64,000 nucleotides of DNA from UBA668 sp041394605. Lineage in GTDB: Bacteria; Actinomycetota; Acidimicrobiia; Acidimicrobiales; Ilumatobacteraceae. Both the position numbers and the translations under genes were made by a program. This document shows positions 8,066-16,211 of the stretch, piece by piece. The DNA lies in assembly GCA_041394605.1 (NCBI GenBank), contig JAWKHX010000004.1, forward strand, positions 558,001 through 622,000, in the 5' to 3' direction. The notes beneath the pieces were generated by a model. That model saw nothing but the letters and a program-made list of their open reading frames with translations, did not search any database and was not told the DNA's origin. The first letter of the stretch is position 1. Each line of letters begins with the position of its first letter.

Positions 8066-10158
8066 CAGTGGAACCCCATCGCGGTGACGATCAGATCGAT
8101 CAGCTTGATGCCCACGAACGGGGCGACCAGACCGCCGACGCCGTAGATCGTGAGGTTGCGACGCAGCACGGTGGCCGCACCGTCGGCGCGGAACTTCACG
8201 CCGCGGAGCGCGAGCGGCACGAGGGCGATGATCACCAACGCGTTGAAGATCACCGCCGAGACGATCGCCGACCTCGGTGACCCGAGGTGCATCACGTCCA
8301 GCCGGGCCAGGGGTGGCAGCACCCCGGAGAACATCGCCGGGATGATGGCGAAGTACTTGGCGACGTCGTTGGCGATCGAGAACGTCGTCAGAGCACCACG
8401 GGTGATCAGCAACTGCTTGCCGATCTCGACGATCTCGATCAGCTTGGTGGGGTTGGAGTCGAGGTCGATCATGTTGCCGGCTTCCTTGGCGGCCTGGGTG
8501 CCGGTGTTCATCGCAACGCCGACGTCGGCCTGAGCCAGGGCGGGCGCGTCGTTCGTGCCGTCACCCGTCATCGCCACCAGGTTGCCGCCGTCCTGCTCGC
8601 GGCGGATCAACGCCATCTTGTCCTCCGGCGTCGCCTCGGCGAGGAAGCCGTCCACGCCCGCCTCCTCGGCGATGGCCGCGGCGGTCAGCGGGTTGTCGCC
8701 CGTCACCATCACGGTACGGATGCCCATCGACCGCAACTGGGCGAAGCGCTCCGTCATGCCCGGCTTCACCGTGTCCTTCAGGCGGATGGCCCCGAGGACG
8801 CGCGTGCCGTCGATCACCACCAGTGGGGTCGCGCCGTCGCGGGAGACGCTCTCCACGATCGGGCCGAGCTCCAGGGGCACTTCGCCGCCGTGCTCCACCA
8901 CGAATCGCCGCACACTGTCGCCCGCCCCCTTGCGGACGCTGCGGGCGGGCCGGCCGCCGGCGGGCGGGAAGTCCATGCCGCTCATCCGGGTCTGGGCCGT
9001 GAACGGCACCATCGTCGCACCGGGCGCGTCGGGTGGGGTCAGGCCGAACTGCTCCACGGCCAGCGCGACGATCGAGCGGCCCTCTGGTGTCTCGTCGGCG
9101 AGGCTCGACGCCAGCGCGGCGTCGGCCACCTGCTCGACGGTCACCCCGTGGACAGGGATGAACTCCGCTGCCTGGCGCGAACCGAACGTGATCGTGCCGG
9201 TCTTGTCCAGCAGGAGGGTGCTCACATCGCCGGCCGCCTCGACGGCACGCCCGCTCATCGCCAGCACGTTGCGCTGGACCAACCGGTCCATGCCGGCGAT
9301 GCCGATGGCGGACAGCAGCCCGCCGATCGTGGTGGGGATGAGGCACACGAGCAGGGCGACCAGCACGATCATCCGCTGCTCCGCGCCCGAGTAGATGGCG
9401 AACGGCTGCAGCGTGACCACGGCCAGCAGGAAGACCACGGTCAACCCGGCCAGCAGGATGGACAGGGCGATCTCGTTGGGCGTCTTCTGGCGGTCGGCGC
9501 CCTCCACCAGGGAGATCATCCGGTCGAGGAAGCTCTCGCCTGGACGCGCCGTGATCCGCACGACGATGCGGTCGCTGAGCACGCGGGTGCCGCCGGTGAC
9601 GGCGCTGCGGTCGCCGCCGGATTCGCGCACCACCGGCGCGCTCTCACCGGTGATGGCGCTCTCGTCCACCGTGGCGATGCCCTCCACCACGTCGCCGTCG
9701 CCGGGGATCACCTCACCGGCGGCCACCACGCACAGGTCGCCCGGCTGCAGCGCGGCCGACGGGCGCTCGGCCAGCGAGCCGTCCGGCAACCGGATGTGGG
9801 CGATGGTGTCGGCGCGGGTGCGGCGCAGCGTGTCGGCCTGGGCCTTGCCGCGCCCCTCGGCCAGCGCCTCGGCGAAGTTGGCGAAGACCACGGTGAACCA
9901 CAGCCAGGCCGTGACCACGCCGCTGAACCAGTTGCCGGCGGCGTCCGACGAGCCGAGGTCGCGCACGAAGAGGACCGTCGTCAGCACCGACCCGACCTCG
10001 ACGACGAACATCACGGGGTTGCGGGCCATCCGGCGCGGGTGCAGCTTGCGCAGGCTCTCCGTCAGCGCCGGCCCCACGATGGACGCGGCGAACAGGGAGG
10101 ACGCAGCCTCGGGGCGGGTGCGGGTCTTCGGGGGTCGCTCGGTCTGGATGACACTCAT
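8065..10158 (-). CDS. kdpB: KdpB, P-type ATPase catalytic subunit
   Basis: This gene encodes 697 residues, the usual length. It is the ATP-hydrolysing subunit of the high-affinity K+ pump. The phosphorylation motif DKTGT is at residue 318, the actuator TGES is at 170-173, and GDGTNDAPAL marks the P-domain hinge. ATG at 10158 was chosen because it overlaps the kdpA stop by 4 nt (ATGA). The same frame remains open upstream antisense to nothing and in shadow of kdpA, so the longer reading is ignored. Transmembrane helices flank the actuator and nucleotide domains as in other type IA ATPases. Confidence 0.96.
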   Translation of the reverse strand: MSVIQTERPPKTRTRPEAASSLFAASIVGPALTESLRKLHPRRMARNPVMFVVEVGSVLTTVLFVRDLGSSDAAGNWFSGVVTAWLWFTVVFANFAEALAEGRGKAQADTLRRTRADTIAHIRLPDGSLAERPSAALQPGDLCVVAAGEVIPGDGDVVEGIATVDESAITGESAPVVRESGGDRSAVTGGTRVLSDRIVVRITARPGESFLDRMISLVEGADRQKTPNEIALSILLAGLTVVFLLAVVTLQPFAIYSGAEQRMIVLVALLVCLIPTTIGGLLSAIGIAGMDRLVQRNVLAMSGRAVEAAGDVSTLLLDKTGTITFGSRQAAEFIPVHGVTVEQVADAALASSLADETPEGRSIVALAVEQFGLTPPDAPGATMVPFTAQTRMSGMDFPPAGGRPARSVRKGAGDSVRRFVVEHGGEVPLELGPIVESVSRDGATPLVVIDGTRVLGAIRLKDTVKPGMTERFAQLRSMGIRTVMVTGDNPLTAAAIAEEAGVDGFLAEATPEDKMALIRREQDGGNLVAMTGDGTNDAPALAQADVGVAMNTGTQAAKEAGNMIDLDSNPTKLIEIVEIGKQLLITRGALTTFSIANDVAKYFAIIPAMFSGVLPPLARLDVMHLGSPRSAIVSAVIFNALVIIALVPLALRGVKFRADGAATVLRRNLTIYGVGGLVAPFVGIKLIDLIVTAMGFH

Positions 10159-11879
10159 CGGGCCAGGTGCTCCACGATCGGGCCCAGGGCGAGGGCGGGG
10201 AAGAAGGTCAGGCCGGCCACGATCGCGACCACGCCGGTGACGAGGCCGCCGAACAGCGGCGTGTCCGTCGGGAAGGTGCCCGCGGTGGCCGGCACCGCCC
10301 GCTTGCGAACCAGCGAACCGCCGATGGCCATGGCCGGGATGACGAGGAAGAAGCGGCCGATGAGCATGGCGATGCCCTGCGTGGTGGTGTACCAGTCGGT
10401 GCCGGTGTTGACCGCGGCGAAGGCGGAGCCGTTGTTGTTCGCCGCCGACGCGTAGTTGTACAGCACCTCGCTCAACCCGTGGGGGCCGGGCTGCAGGCCG
10501 CCGGAGACGGACGGCAGGAGTACCGCGGCGGCTGCGAAGCCCAGCAGTGCCAGCGGCATCGCCAGCAGGTACAGCATCACCAGTTTCATCTCCGCTGCCT
10601 GGATCTTCTTGCCGAGGTACTCGGGCGTGCGGCCGACCATCAGGCCGGCGATGAACACGGCCAGCAGGGCGTTGATCAGCATGCCCCTCAGCCCGACGCC
10701 CACACCGCCGGGCGAGACCTCGCCGAGCATCATGTGCAGCATCGGCGCCAGACCGCCCAGCGCCGTGAAGCTGTCGTGCATGCAGTCCACCGATCCGTTG
10801 GACGTGCCCGTGGTGCTCGCTGCCCAGACCCCGCACGAGGCTGCGCCGAAGCGGACCTCCTTGCCCTCCAGGTTGCCGCCCACCTGCGTGGCCGAGGAGC
10901 TCTGGTCCACGCCGAGTTCGGTGAGCACCGGGTTGCCCGCCTGCTCGGCGAACACCGAGACGGCGGCGAACAGCCCCCAGATGCCCATCATGACGGCCAG
11001 CAGCACCCTGGCGTGCCGGCGTGACCCGGCCATGACGCCGTACATCACCACCAGCGCCAGGGGGATGGCCAGGATGGCCCACAGGCTGAGGAAGCCCGTC
11101 ACGCCGTTCGGGTTCTCGAACGGGTGCGCCGAGTTGGCGTTGAAGAACCCGCCGCCATTCGTGCCGAGTTGCTTGATCGCCACCTGCGAGGCCACCGGTC
11201 CGCCCGGTATCCACTGCGTCACCTGGCCCGTGGCGGCGGCATCGAGCGGCCGGGCGGTGGTGCCGCCCGACAGGTTCTGGATGACGCCCTGGGATGCCAG
11301 GCCGATCGCCATCAGCACGGAGAGCGGGAGGAGGATGCGGGTGACGCCGCGCGTGAGGTCGACCCAGAAGTTGCCGATGGTGTGGCGCCCCGAGCGGACG
11401 ATGCCGCGGATGATCGCCACCGCCACCGCCAGCCCGGCAGCCGCCGACACGAAGTTCTGCACCGTCAGCCCCACCATCTGGGTGAGGTGGCTCATCGTGA
11501 CCTCGCCGGAGTACCACTGCCAGTTCGTGTTGGTCATGAAGCTGACGGCGACGTTGAACGCGCCGTGCGGGGCGACAGCAGGGCGATCGGTCGGGTTGAA
11601 CGGCAGGTTGCCCTGCAGCCGTTGCAGCACGTACACGGCGAGGAAGCTGACGACGCTGAAGGCGATGAGCGACATCGTGTAGGCGCTCCAGCGCTGCTCC
11701 CGGCGCTCATCCACCCGCAGCAGCCGGTAGAGGCGCCGCTCGACCGGCAGGAACACACGGTCGCCCACCGAGGACCGAGCGGGGTCGTAGACGGCCGCCA
11801 TGTACCTGCCGAGCGGCGGCACCGTCAGCCGCAGGGCGACGAGGAGCGCGACGAGTTGGACCCAACCGGCGGCCGTCAT
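10155..11879 (-). CDS. kdpA: KdpA, K+-channel-like subunit
   Basis: This gene encodes 574 residues with about ten transmembrane helices. It is the K+-selective translocating subunit. Selectivity-filter-like segments are visible, for example MTNTNWQWYSGEV, GTNGGGFFNANSAHPFENP and ASAANNNGSAFAAV, all characteristic of KdpA. The start ATG overlaps the kdpF stop by one base. The order kdpFABCDE is the standard one, with every junction overlapping or nearly so, so a single polycistronic mRNA and translational coupling are likely. Confidence 0.96.
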   Translation of the reverse strand: MTAAGWVQLVALLVALRLTVPPLGRYMAAVYDPARSSVGDRVFLPVERRLYRLLRVDERREQRWSAYTMSLIAFSVVSFLAVYVLQRLQGNLPFNPTDRPAVAPHGAFNVAVSFMTNTNWQWYSGEVTMSHLTQMVGLTVQNFVSAAAGLAVAVAIIRGIVRSGRHTIGNFWVDLTRGVTRILLPLSVLMAIGLASQGVIQNLSGGTTARPLDAAATGQVTQWIPGGPVASQVAIKQLGTNGGGFFNANSAHPFENPNGVTGFLSLWAILAIPLALVVMYGVMAGSRRHARVLLAVMMGIWGLFAAVSVFAEQAGNPVLTELGVDQSSSATQVGGNLEGKEVRFGAASCGVWAASTTGTSNGSVDCMHDSFTALGGLAPMLHMMLGEVSPGGVGVGLRGMLINALLAVFIAGLMVGRTPEYLGKKIQAAEMKLVMLYLLAMPLALLGFAAAAVLLPSVSGGLQPGPHGLSEVLYNYASAANNNGSAFAAVNTGTDWYTTTQGIAMLIGRFFLVIPAMAIGGSLVRKRAVPATAGTFPTDTPLFGGLVTGVVAIVAGLTFFPALALGPIVEHLAR

Positions 11880-11977
11880 CAGAAGCGCTCCGGGCGGACC
11901 AGGGCGATCACGAGGTAGGCGGCCAGCACCACTGCGATCGCCAATCCGGCGACGTTGTCGGCGGCCGAGGCGATCAC
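11879..11977 (-). CDS. kdpF: KdpF, small stabilising subunit
   Basis: This is a 32-residue single-helix membrane protein starting at GTG 11977: MIASAADNVAGLAIAVVLAA then YLVIALVRPERF. The C-terminal pattern Y-L-x-x-A-L-x-x-P-E-R-F is the diagnostic KdpF ending. It stabilises the KdpFABC complex in the membrane. Its start overlaps the upstream small gene (GTGA) and its stop overlaps the kdpA start. Confidence 0.93.
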   Translation of the reverse strand: MIASAADNVAGLAIAVVLAAYLVIALVRPERF

Positions 11978-12108
11978 TGCCGTGCCCCCTCGGTGGTGTC
12001 GGCGTGCTCCACGGGGTCCGGCCCCACCATCCGGTCGCACCACGCCACGTAGCCGCCGCAGAGCGCGAAGAACGCCAGCGTCATCCCGACGTACAGGAGA
12101 TCAGCCAC
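11974..12108 (-). CDS. 44-residue single-helix membrane protein upstream of kdpF
   Basis: The start is GTG at 12108. The protein begins MADLLYVGMTLAFFALCGGY, one transmembrane helix. A short polar tail with VAWCDRMVGPD and an acidic end follows. It overlaps the preceding small gene by 8 nt and kdpF by 4 nt, so it is almost certainly translated as part of the kdp operon. I recall similar short proteins of the form LLYVALTxAFFAL upstream of kdpF in other actinobacteria, but no function is known to me. Possible roles are an extra pump subunit or a coupling peptide. Confidence 0.8.
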   Translation of the reverse strand: MADLLYVGMTLAFFALCGGYVAWCDRMVGPDPVEHADTTEGARQ

Positions 12109-12229
12109 GGTCGTGGTCCTTGGGGCGGCGCGGCGCAACGAGCCGCAGCAGGGCCGCGCTCACCACGGTCAACCCCGTGATCGTGAGCACGGACTCCGTC
12201 TCGAACGAGAAGGCGAGGAGGACAGGCAT
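12101..12229 (-). CDS. 42-residue membrane protein, first gene of the kdp operon
   Basis: The start is ATG at 12229, preceded by a good ribosome binding site (AAGGGAG, 4 nt spacer). The protein starts MPVLLAFSFETESVLTITG, continues with one hydrophobic helix (LTVVSAALLRLVAP) and ends in a basic and polar tail (RRPKDHDRG). It is the promoter-proximal gene of the kdp cluster, and its stop overlaps the next start by 8 nt. I do not recognise it outside this context. The translational overlap and strong ribosome binding site argue that it is a real gene. Confidence 0.72.
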   Translation of the reverse strand: MPVLLAFSFETESVLTITGLTVVSAALLRLVAPRRPKDHDRG

Positions 12230-12277
12230 GGGCTCCCTTGTACGCCTCGCCATGGGCGCCGGGAACGGCCTTGGCGC

Positions 12278-12313
12278 GTCCTTAACGCGCCGGGGCAGGT
12301 TCTTGACGCGCCG
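12278..12313 (-). promoter_or_regulatory. direct repeat upstream of kdp, candidate KdpE-binding site
   Basis: On the minus strand the 15-mer CGGCGCGTYAAGRAC occurs twice (12299-12313 and 12278-12292), spaced exactly 21 bp start to start, about two helical turns. The second copy also forms an inverted repeat, GGCGCGT-N5-ACGCGCC. OmpR-family regulators such as KdpE typically bind tandem direct repeats. The site ends about 49 nt before the first gene of the operon. The assignment is by position and architecture only. Confidence 0.5.
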
Positions 12314-12337
12314 CTGATGCGGCAGCCGCCCGCGCCC

Positions 12338-13135
12338 TCACCGACGCGTGTCGGCCGCAGCGGTGACGTCGCGTATGCACCAGTCCATCAGCGCGGCCAC
12401 GCCGGCCATCGTGTCGTTGGCCACGGGAGCGTCCCCCGGGCGGGCGCGTGCCGCCAACGCGGCGTGCAGCACGTCGTGGTACTCGGCGGGCGCCACCTGC
12501 AATCCGTACTCGCCGGCACCGCGCTTGGACGTGACGTCGCCGGTGAACGCCGTGTAGTGCAGCCGCAGCGGGCCCAGCGCGCACCACGCCAGCAACTCCT
12601 CGTTCCACAACGGTGGCGTCGGCCGGGCCGCAGCCTCCAGCACGGAGTTGGTGGTCTGCCGCCAGTAGCCCTGCAGGTTGCCGATCACCCAGCGAACGCG
12701 GGCCTCGACGTCGGTGGGAATGCCGATCCGCTCTGGCCGTGGGCCGCGCACGGTGACGCCGTAGGTGGCCAGCGTGTACCAGGTGACCGGGTTGATCTCG
12801 AAGCACTCGCCATCGTGGTGCAACTCGCCGTGCAGCACCCACGGGCGGTGCAGGCCGGTCGCTGGCTCCACCACCAGGTCGCCCCAGGCCAGGTACGGGC
12901 CGTCGATGTGCGGCAGCGGCTGGTGCTCGGCCAGCAGGGCCTGGGCGGTGACCAGCGTGCGAAAGTCCTCGTCCGTGGCCGGGTCGGCGGTGACCGCCAC
13001 CACGTCGATGTCGCTGACGCCCTCCACCCAGTCGTCGAGCGCGTAGGACCCGACGACGTACAGGCCCTCCACCAGCCCCGGCGCGGTGGCGTCGACGATC
13101 TCCAGATAGGTGCCGAGCGCGGTGGCGACGTCCAT
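12338..13135 (-). CDS. nucleotidyltransferase, aminoglycoside adenylyltransferase-like
   Basis: This gene encodes 265 residues and starts at the ATG at 13135. The N-terminal Pol-beta-type nucleotidyltransferase motif is GSYALDDWVEGVSDIDVVAV (G-S-x(n)-S-D-x-D). The C-terminal all-helical part (WNEELLAWCALGPLRLHYTAFTG, EYGLQVAPAEYHDVLHAAL) resembles the AadA/DUF4111 helical domain that holds the aminoglycoside. Whether it modifies an antibiotic or another small molecule cannot be told from sequence. Environmental homologues are common and mostly untested. The longer open frame to 13252 overlaps the divergent serine hydrolase and is not used. Confidence 0.75.
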   Translation of the reverse strand: MDVATALGTYLEIVDATAPGLVEGLYVVGSYALDDWVEGVSDIDVVAVTADPATDEDFRTLVTAQALLAEHQPLPHIDGPYLAWGDLVVEPATGLHRPWVLHGELHHDGECFEINPVTWYTLATYGVTVRGPRPERIGIPTDVEARVRWVIGNLQGYWRQTTNSVLEAAARPTPPLWNEELLAWCALGPLRLHYTAFTGDVTSKRGAGEYGLQVAPAEYHDVLHAALAARARPGDAPVANDTMAGVAALMDWCIRDVTAAADTRR

Positions 13136-13161
13136 CTGCGGGACGGTATCGCAGGCGCTGT

Positions 13162-13167
13162 TACGGT
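13162..13167 (+). promoter_or_regulatory. candidate -10 box TACGGT, leaderless serine hydrolase
   Basis: TACGGT is 8 nt before the ATG at 13176, with no Shine-Dalgarno between them. The arrangement fits the leaderless pattern seen at several other starts in this window. Confidence 0.35.
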
Positions 13168-13175
13168 CGCCGGTC

Positions 13176-14156
13176 ATGACCGGAATCGACCTGGCGGCCG
13201 TACAGGCCGCCTCCGACGCGTTGTTCGAGGCCGACGCCCCACACGGCCTCACCCTCGCTCTGGTGGTGCAGCACCGTGGGCAGGTGGTGCACGAACGCTA
13301 CGGCCATCAGCCGGACACCCCGTTCGGCCCCGGCCAGCCGGTGGACGCCGACACCACGCTGATCTCGTGGAGCATGGCCAAGAGCATCACCCACGCCGCT
13401 CTTGGCATCCTGGTGGGGGAGGGGCGGCTGGACCCCGCGGCGCCTGCCCCGGTGGCCGGGTGGGCCGGCACGCCCAAGCAGGCCATCACCCTGCAGCACC
13501 TGCTGAACATGATGTCCGGCCTGGAGTTCGTGGAGGACTACGTGGACGCCGACGTCAGCCACTGCATGGACATGCTGTGGGGCGCCGGCCACGCCGACAT
13601 GGCTGCGTACGCAGCCGCCCTGCCCCTGGTGCACGCGCCCGGCACGGTGTTCAACTACTCCAGCGGCACCACCAACATCATCGCCCGCATCATCGGCGAC
13701 GCGGTGGGCGGCGGCGCCGAGGGAATGGAGCGGTTCCTGCGCGACCGGCTGTTCGAACCCGCCGGCATGCACTCGGCGATCCCCAAGTTCGACGAGGCCG
13801 GCACGTTCGTGGGCAGCAGCTTCGTGTACGCCACGGCGCGGGACTTCGCCCGCTTCGGCGAGCTGTACCGCAACGACGGCGTGGCCGCCGACGGCACCCG
13901 TGTGCTGCCCGCCGGCTGGCGCGACCATGCCCGCACGTTCGCGGCCCACGACCCGGACACCGGGTTCGGCTACGGAGCCCAGTGGTGGCTGTGGCCGGAC
14001 CTTCCCGGCAGCCTCGCCTGCCACGGCTACGAGGGTCAGTACACGCTGGTGGTTCCCGACCGCGAACTGGTCGTGGTGCACCTCGGCAAGTCGCCCAGCG
14101 ACCTGCGCCCGATCGTCAACGGGCACCTGCGAACCATCGCCGCCGCGGCCGGGTAG
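13176..14156 (+). CDS. serine hydrolase, beta-lactamase/class C PBP-like
   Basis: This gene encodes 326 residues without a signal peptide, so it is probably cytoplasmic. The catalytic SxxK tetrad is SMAK (Ser66, Lys69), the second motif is YSS in FNYSSGTTN, and the third region is HGYEGQYTLVVPDRELVVVHLG. These are the hallmarks of the beta-lactamase-related family (EstB/6-aminohexanoate-dimer-hydrolase type). The reaction is most likely ester or amide hydrolysis; a true beta-lactamase is unlikely because it is not exported. It is divergent from the nucleotidyltransferase gene. Confidence 0.85.
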   Translation: MTGIDLAAVQAASDALFEADAPHGLTLALVVQHRGQVVHERYGHQPDTPFGPGQPVDADTTLISWSMAKSITHAALGILVGEGRLDPAAPAPVAGWAGTPKQAITLQHLLNMMSGLEFVEDYVDADVSHCMDMLWGAGHADMAAYAAALPLVHAPGTVFNYSSGTTNIIARIIGDAVGGGAEGMERFLRDRLFEPAGMHSAIPKFDEAGTFVGSSFVYATARDFARFGELYRNDGVAADGTRVLPAGWRDHARTFAAHDPDTGFGYGAQWWLWPDLPGSLACHGYEGQYTLVVPDRELVVVHLGKSPSDLRPIVNGHLRTIAAAAG

Positions 14157-14193
14157 CCCGCACCACCCGCACCGGATCGGCTAGCAATGTGGG

Positions 14194-15372
14194 GTGGCTT
14201 TCGACCCCGAGGGGCCCCTCACCGGCGAGTTGCCCCGTGTCAATCCGGACGACACGGGTGGTCCGCCGCGCCCTCACCGGTTCCGCCCGCTACGCCTCAG
14301 CCTGAAGGTTGCGGCGATCGCGCTGGTCATCTACTTCGCCTGGGGTGTCATCCCCGACGTGAAGAAGGCGATGGAGGAACTGCGCTCGGTGAACCCGTTC
14401 CTGCTCGCCGCCGGCCTGGGGCTGCAGCTGGCGGCGCTGTTCTGCTACTCACTGCTCACCAAGGCGGCGCTCGGCCCGGCCGGGCACGTGGTGTCGCGGT
14501 GGCGGCTGTTCCGCATCCAGATGAGCACGAAGGCGCTGTCCAACATCGTGCCCGGCGGCAGCGCCGCGGGGCCGGCCTTGGGCTACCGGCTGCTCACGCT
14601 CTCCGGGGTGGACGGCCCGAGTGCCGGCTTCGCGCTGGCCACCGCCGGCCTGGGCTCCGCCGTGGTGCTCAACCTCATCCTGTGGGTCGGCCTCATCGCT
14701 TCCATCCCCATCCGTGGGGTCAACAAGGGGTACGGCGTGGCGGCCATCGCCGGCATCATCGTGATGCTCGTGGCCGGCCTGCTGGTGCTCGGCCTGATGG
14801 ACGGGCAGGGTCGCGCCGAGCGGGCCTTCCGCTGGGTGGCCCGCAAGCTGCACCTCAACGAGGACCGCACCGGCGCGGCCGTCCGCCAGATCGCCGAGCG
14901 GCTGGAGGACATCATCAGCGACCGCCAACTGCTGATCCGCACCGCCGGCTGGGCCGCGGCCAACTGGCTGCTGGACGCCGCCAGCCTGTGGGTGTTCCTG
15001 CGCGCCTTCGGCGAGTCGATGGACGTGGACGCGCTGATCATCGCGTTCGGCCTGGTCAACATCCTTCAGGTGGTGCCGATCATGCCGGGCGGGCTGGGCA
15101 TCGTCGAAGGTGCCTACGCGTTGCAGCTTCCCGCGTTCGGTGTGCCGAAGACGGTCGCCGCGCTGGGTGTCGCCAGCTACCGCATCGGCCAGTACTGGAT
15201 TCCCACCCTCCTGGGCGGCATCCTCTACGCCACCTTGCGGGTGGGCCCATGGAGCATCCGGCGCCGCTCGCTGGCCACCCTGCGGGCACTGGCAGCGGAG
15301 TCGGAGTCCAACCCGGAGAGCGTGCTGGACTTCGCCGCCCGGTTCAGCCGGGGGCGCAAGGCCCAACCGTGA
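14194..15372 (+). CDS. lysylphosphatidylglycerol synthase-type TM protein (UPF0104 flippase domain)
   Basis: This gene encodes 392 residues and starts at GTG 14194. Seven to eight transmembrane helices are visible, beginning VAAIALVIYFAWGVIPDV and including NPFLLAAGLGLQLAALFCYS, ANWLLDAASLWVFLRAFG and the signature VVPIMPGGLGIVEGAYAL (P-G-G-x-G-x-x-E). The domain is that of MprF-like lipid flippases, without the C-terminal aminoacyl transferase part. It may move a lipid or lipid-linked molecule. Its stop overlaps the mutY start (GTGA), so the two are co-transcribed. Confidence 0.85.
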   Translation: MAFDPEGPLTGELPRVNPDDTGGPPRPHRFRPLRLSLKVAAIALVIYFAWGVIPDVKKAMEELRSVNPFLLAAGLGLQLAALFCYSLLTKAALGPAGHVVSRWRLFRIQMSTKALSNIVPGGSAAGPALGYRLLTLSGVDGPSAGFALATAGLGSAVVLNLILWVGLIASIPIRGVNKGYGVAAIAGIIVMLVAGLLVLGLMDGQGRAERAFRWVARKLHLNEDRTGAAVRQIAERLEDIISDRQLLIRTAGWAAANWLLDAASLWVFLRAFGESMDVDALIIAFGLVNILQVVPIMPGGLGIVEGAYALQLPAFGVPKTVAALGVASYRIGQYWIPTLLGGILYATLRVGPWSIRRRSLATLRALAAESESNPESVLDFAARFSRGRKAQP

Positions 15373-16205
15373 TCCCCGCCGGCGACCTCCTCGGATGGGG
15401 GCTGCCGAGGCTTCGAGACCTGCCCTGGCGGCGCACCCGCGACCCGTGGGCCGTGCTGGTCAGCGAGGTGATGCTGCAGCAGACCCAGGTGCCGCGGGTG
15501 ATCCCCAAGTGGCAGGCCTTCATGGCCAGGTTCCCCACCACTGCGGCGTGCGCCGCCGCCCCCCTCGGCGACGTGCTGCGGCTGTGGCAGGGGCTCGGCT
15601 ACCCCCGCCGGGCGCGAAACCTGCATGCCACCGCTACCCAGGTGGAGGCCGACGGCGGGTTCCCCCGGACCCTGGAGGGCCTGCTCGCGCTGCCGGGCGT
15701 GGGGCAGTACACGGCGCGTGCCGTCCTGGCCTTCGCCTTCGAAGCGGACGCCGCGGTGGTGGACACCAACATCGCCCGTGTCCACGCGCGGGTGGCGGGG
15801 CGGCAACTGACCCCGGGGGAGGTGCAGCGCGCCGCCGACGCCTCGCTGCCCACCGGTCGGGCGTGGGAGTGGAACCAGAGCCTGATGGACCTCGGAGCCA
15901 CGGTGTGCCGCCCTCGCGACCCGGATTGCCCGCACTGCCCTCTGCGCAGCAGGTGCGCATGGCACGGCGAGGGGCCGGACCCCGCACCCGGCTCAGCGGG
16001 GGTCAGCCGCCCCCAGGGGCGCTTCGACGGCAGCGACCGCCAAGCCCGTGGCCGGCTGCTGCGGGCGCTCACCACCGGCCCCGTGCGCCGCACCGACCTG
16101 GCGACGGTGATGGCCCGCCCGCAGGAGCGTGCCGGAGCGCTGGCCGATGCGCTGGTGGCGGAGGGGCTGTGCGTGGCCGAGGGTGACCTGCTGCGGCTGC
16201 CCTGA
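15369..16205 (+). CDS. mutY: MutY, A/G-specific adenine glycosylase
   Basis: This gene encodes 278 residues and starts at GTG 15369. The helix-hairpin-helix/GPD domain carries SEVMLQQTQVPRV (catalytic Glu33), LPGVGQYTARAVLAFAF and VVDTNIARVHAR (catalytic Asp). The [4Fe-4S] cluster loop is C-x6-C-x2-C-x5-C (CRPRDPDCPHCPLRSRC). The protein is short, with only a winged-helix-like C-terminal tail in place of the full NUDIX-like domain that recognises 8-oxoG, as in other actinobacterial MutY. It removes adenine mispaired with 8-oxoguanine. The Fe-S requirement links it to the suf loci nearby only in a general way. Confidence 0.92.
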   Translation: MIPAGDLLGWGLPRLRDLPWRRTRDPWAVLVSEVMLQQTQVPRVIPKWQAFMARFPTTAACAAAPLGDVLRLWQGLGYPRRARNLHATATQVEADGGFPRTLEGLLALPGVGQYTARAVLAFAFEADAAVVDTNIARVHARVAGRQLTPGEVQRAADASLPTGRAWEWNQSLMDLGATVCRPRDPDCPHCPLRSRCAWHGEGPDPAPGSAGVSRPQGRFDGSDRQARGRLLRALTTGPVRRTDLATVMARPQERAGALADALVAEGLCVAEGDLLRLP

Positions 16206-16211
16206 CCTGCG

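Noticed and set aside
8287..10455. 722-codon plus-strand open frame antisense to kdpB
   Set aside because: His/Arg/Gly-rich shadow of kdpB with no motifs. kdpB on the other strand has every expected motif.
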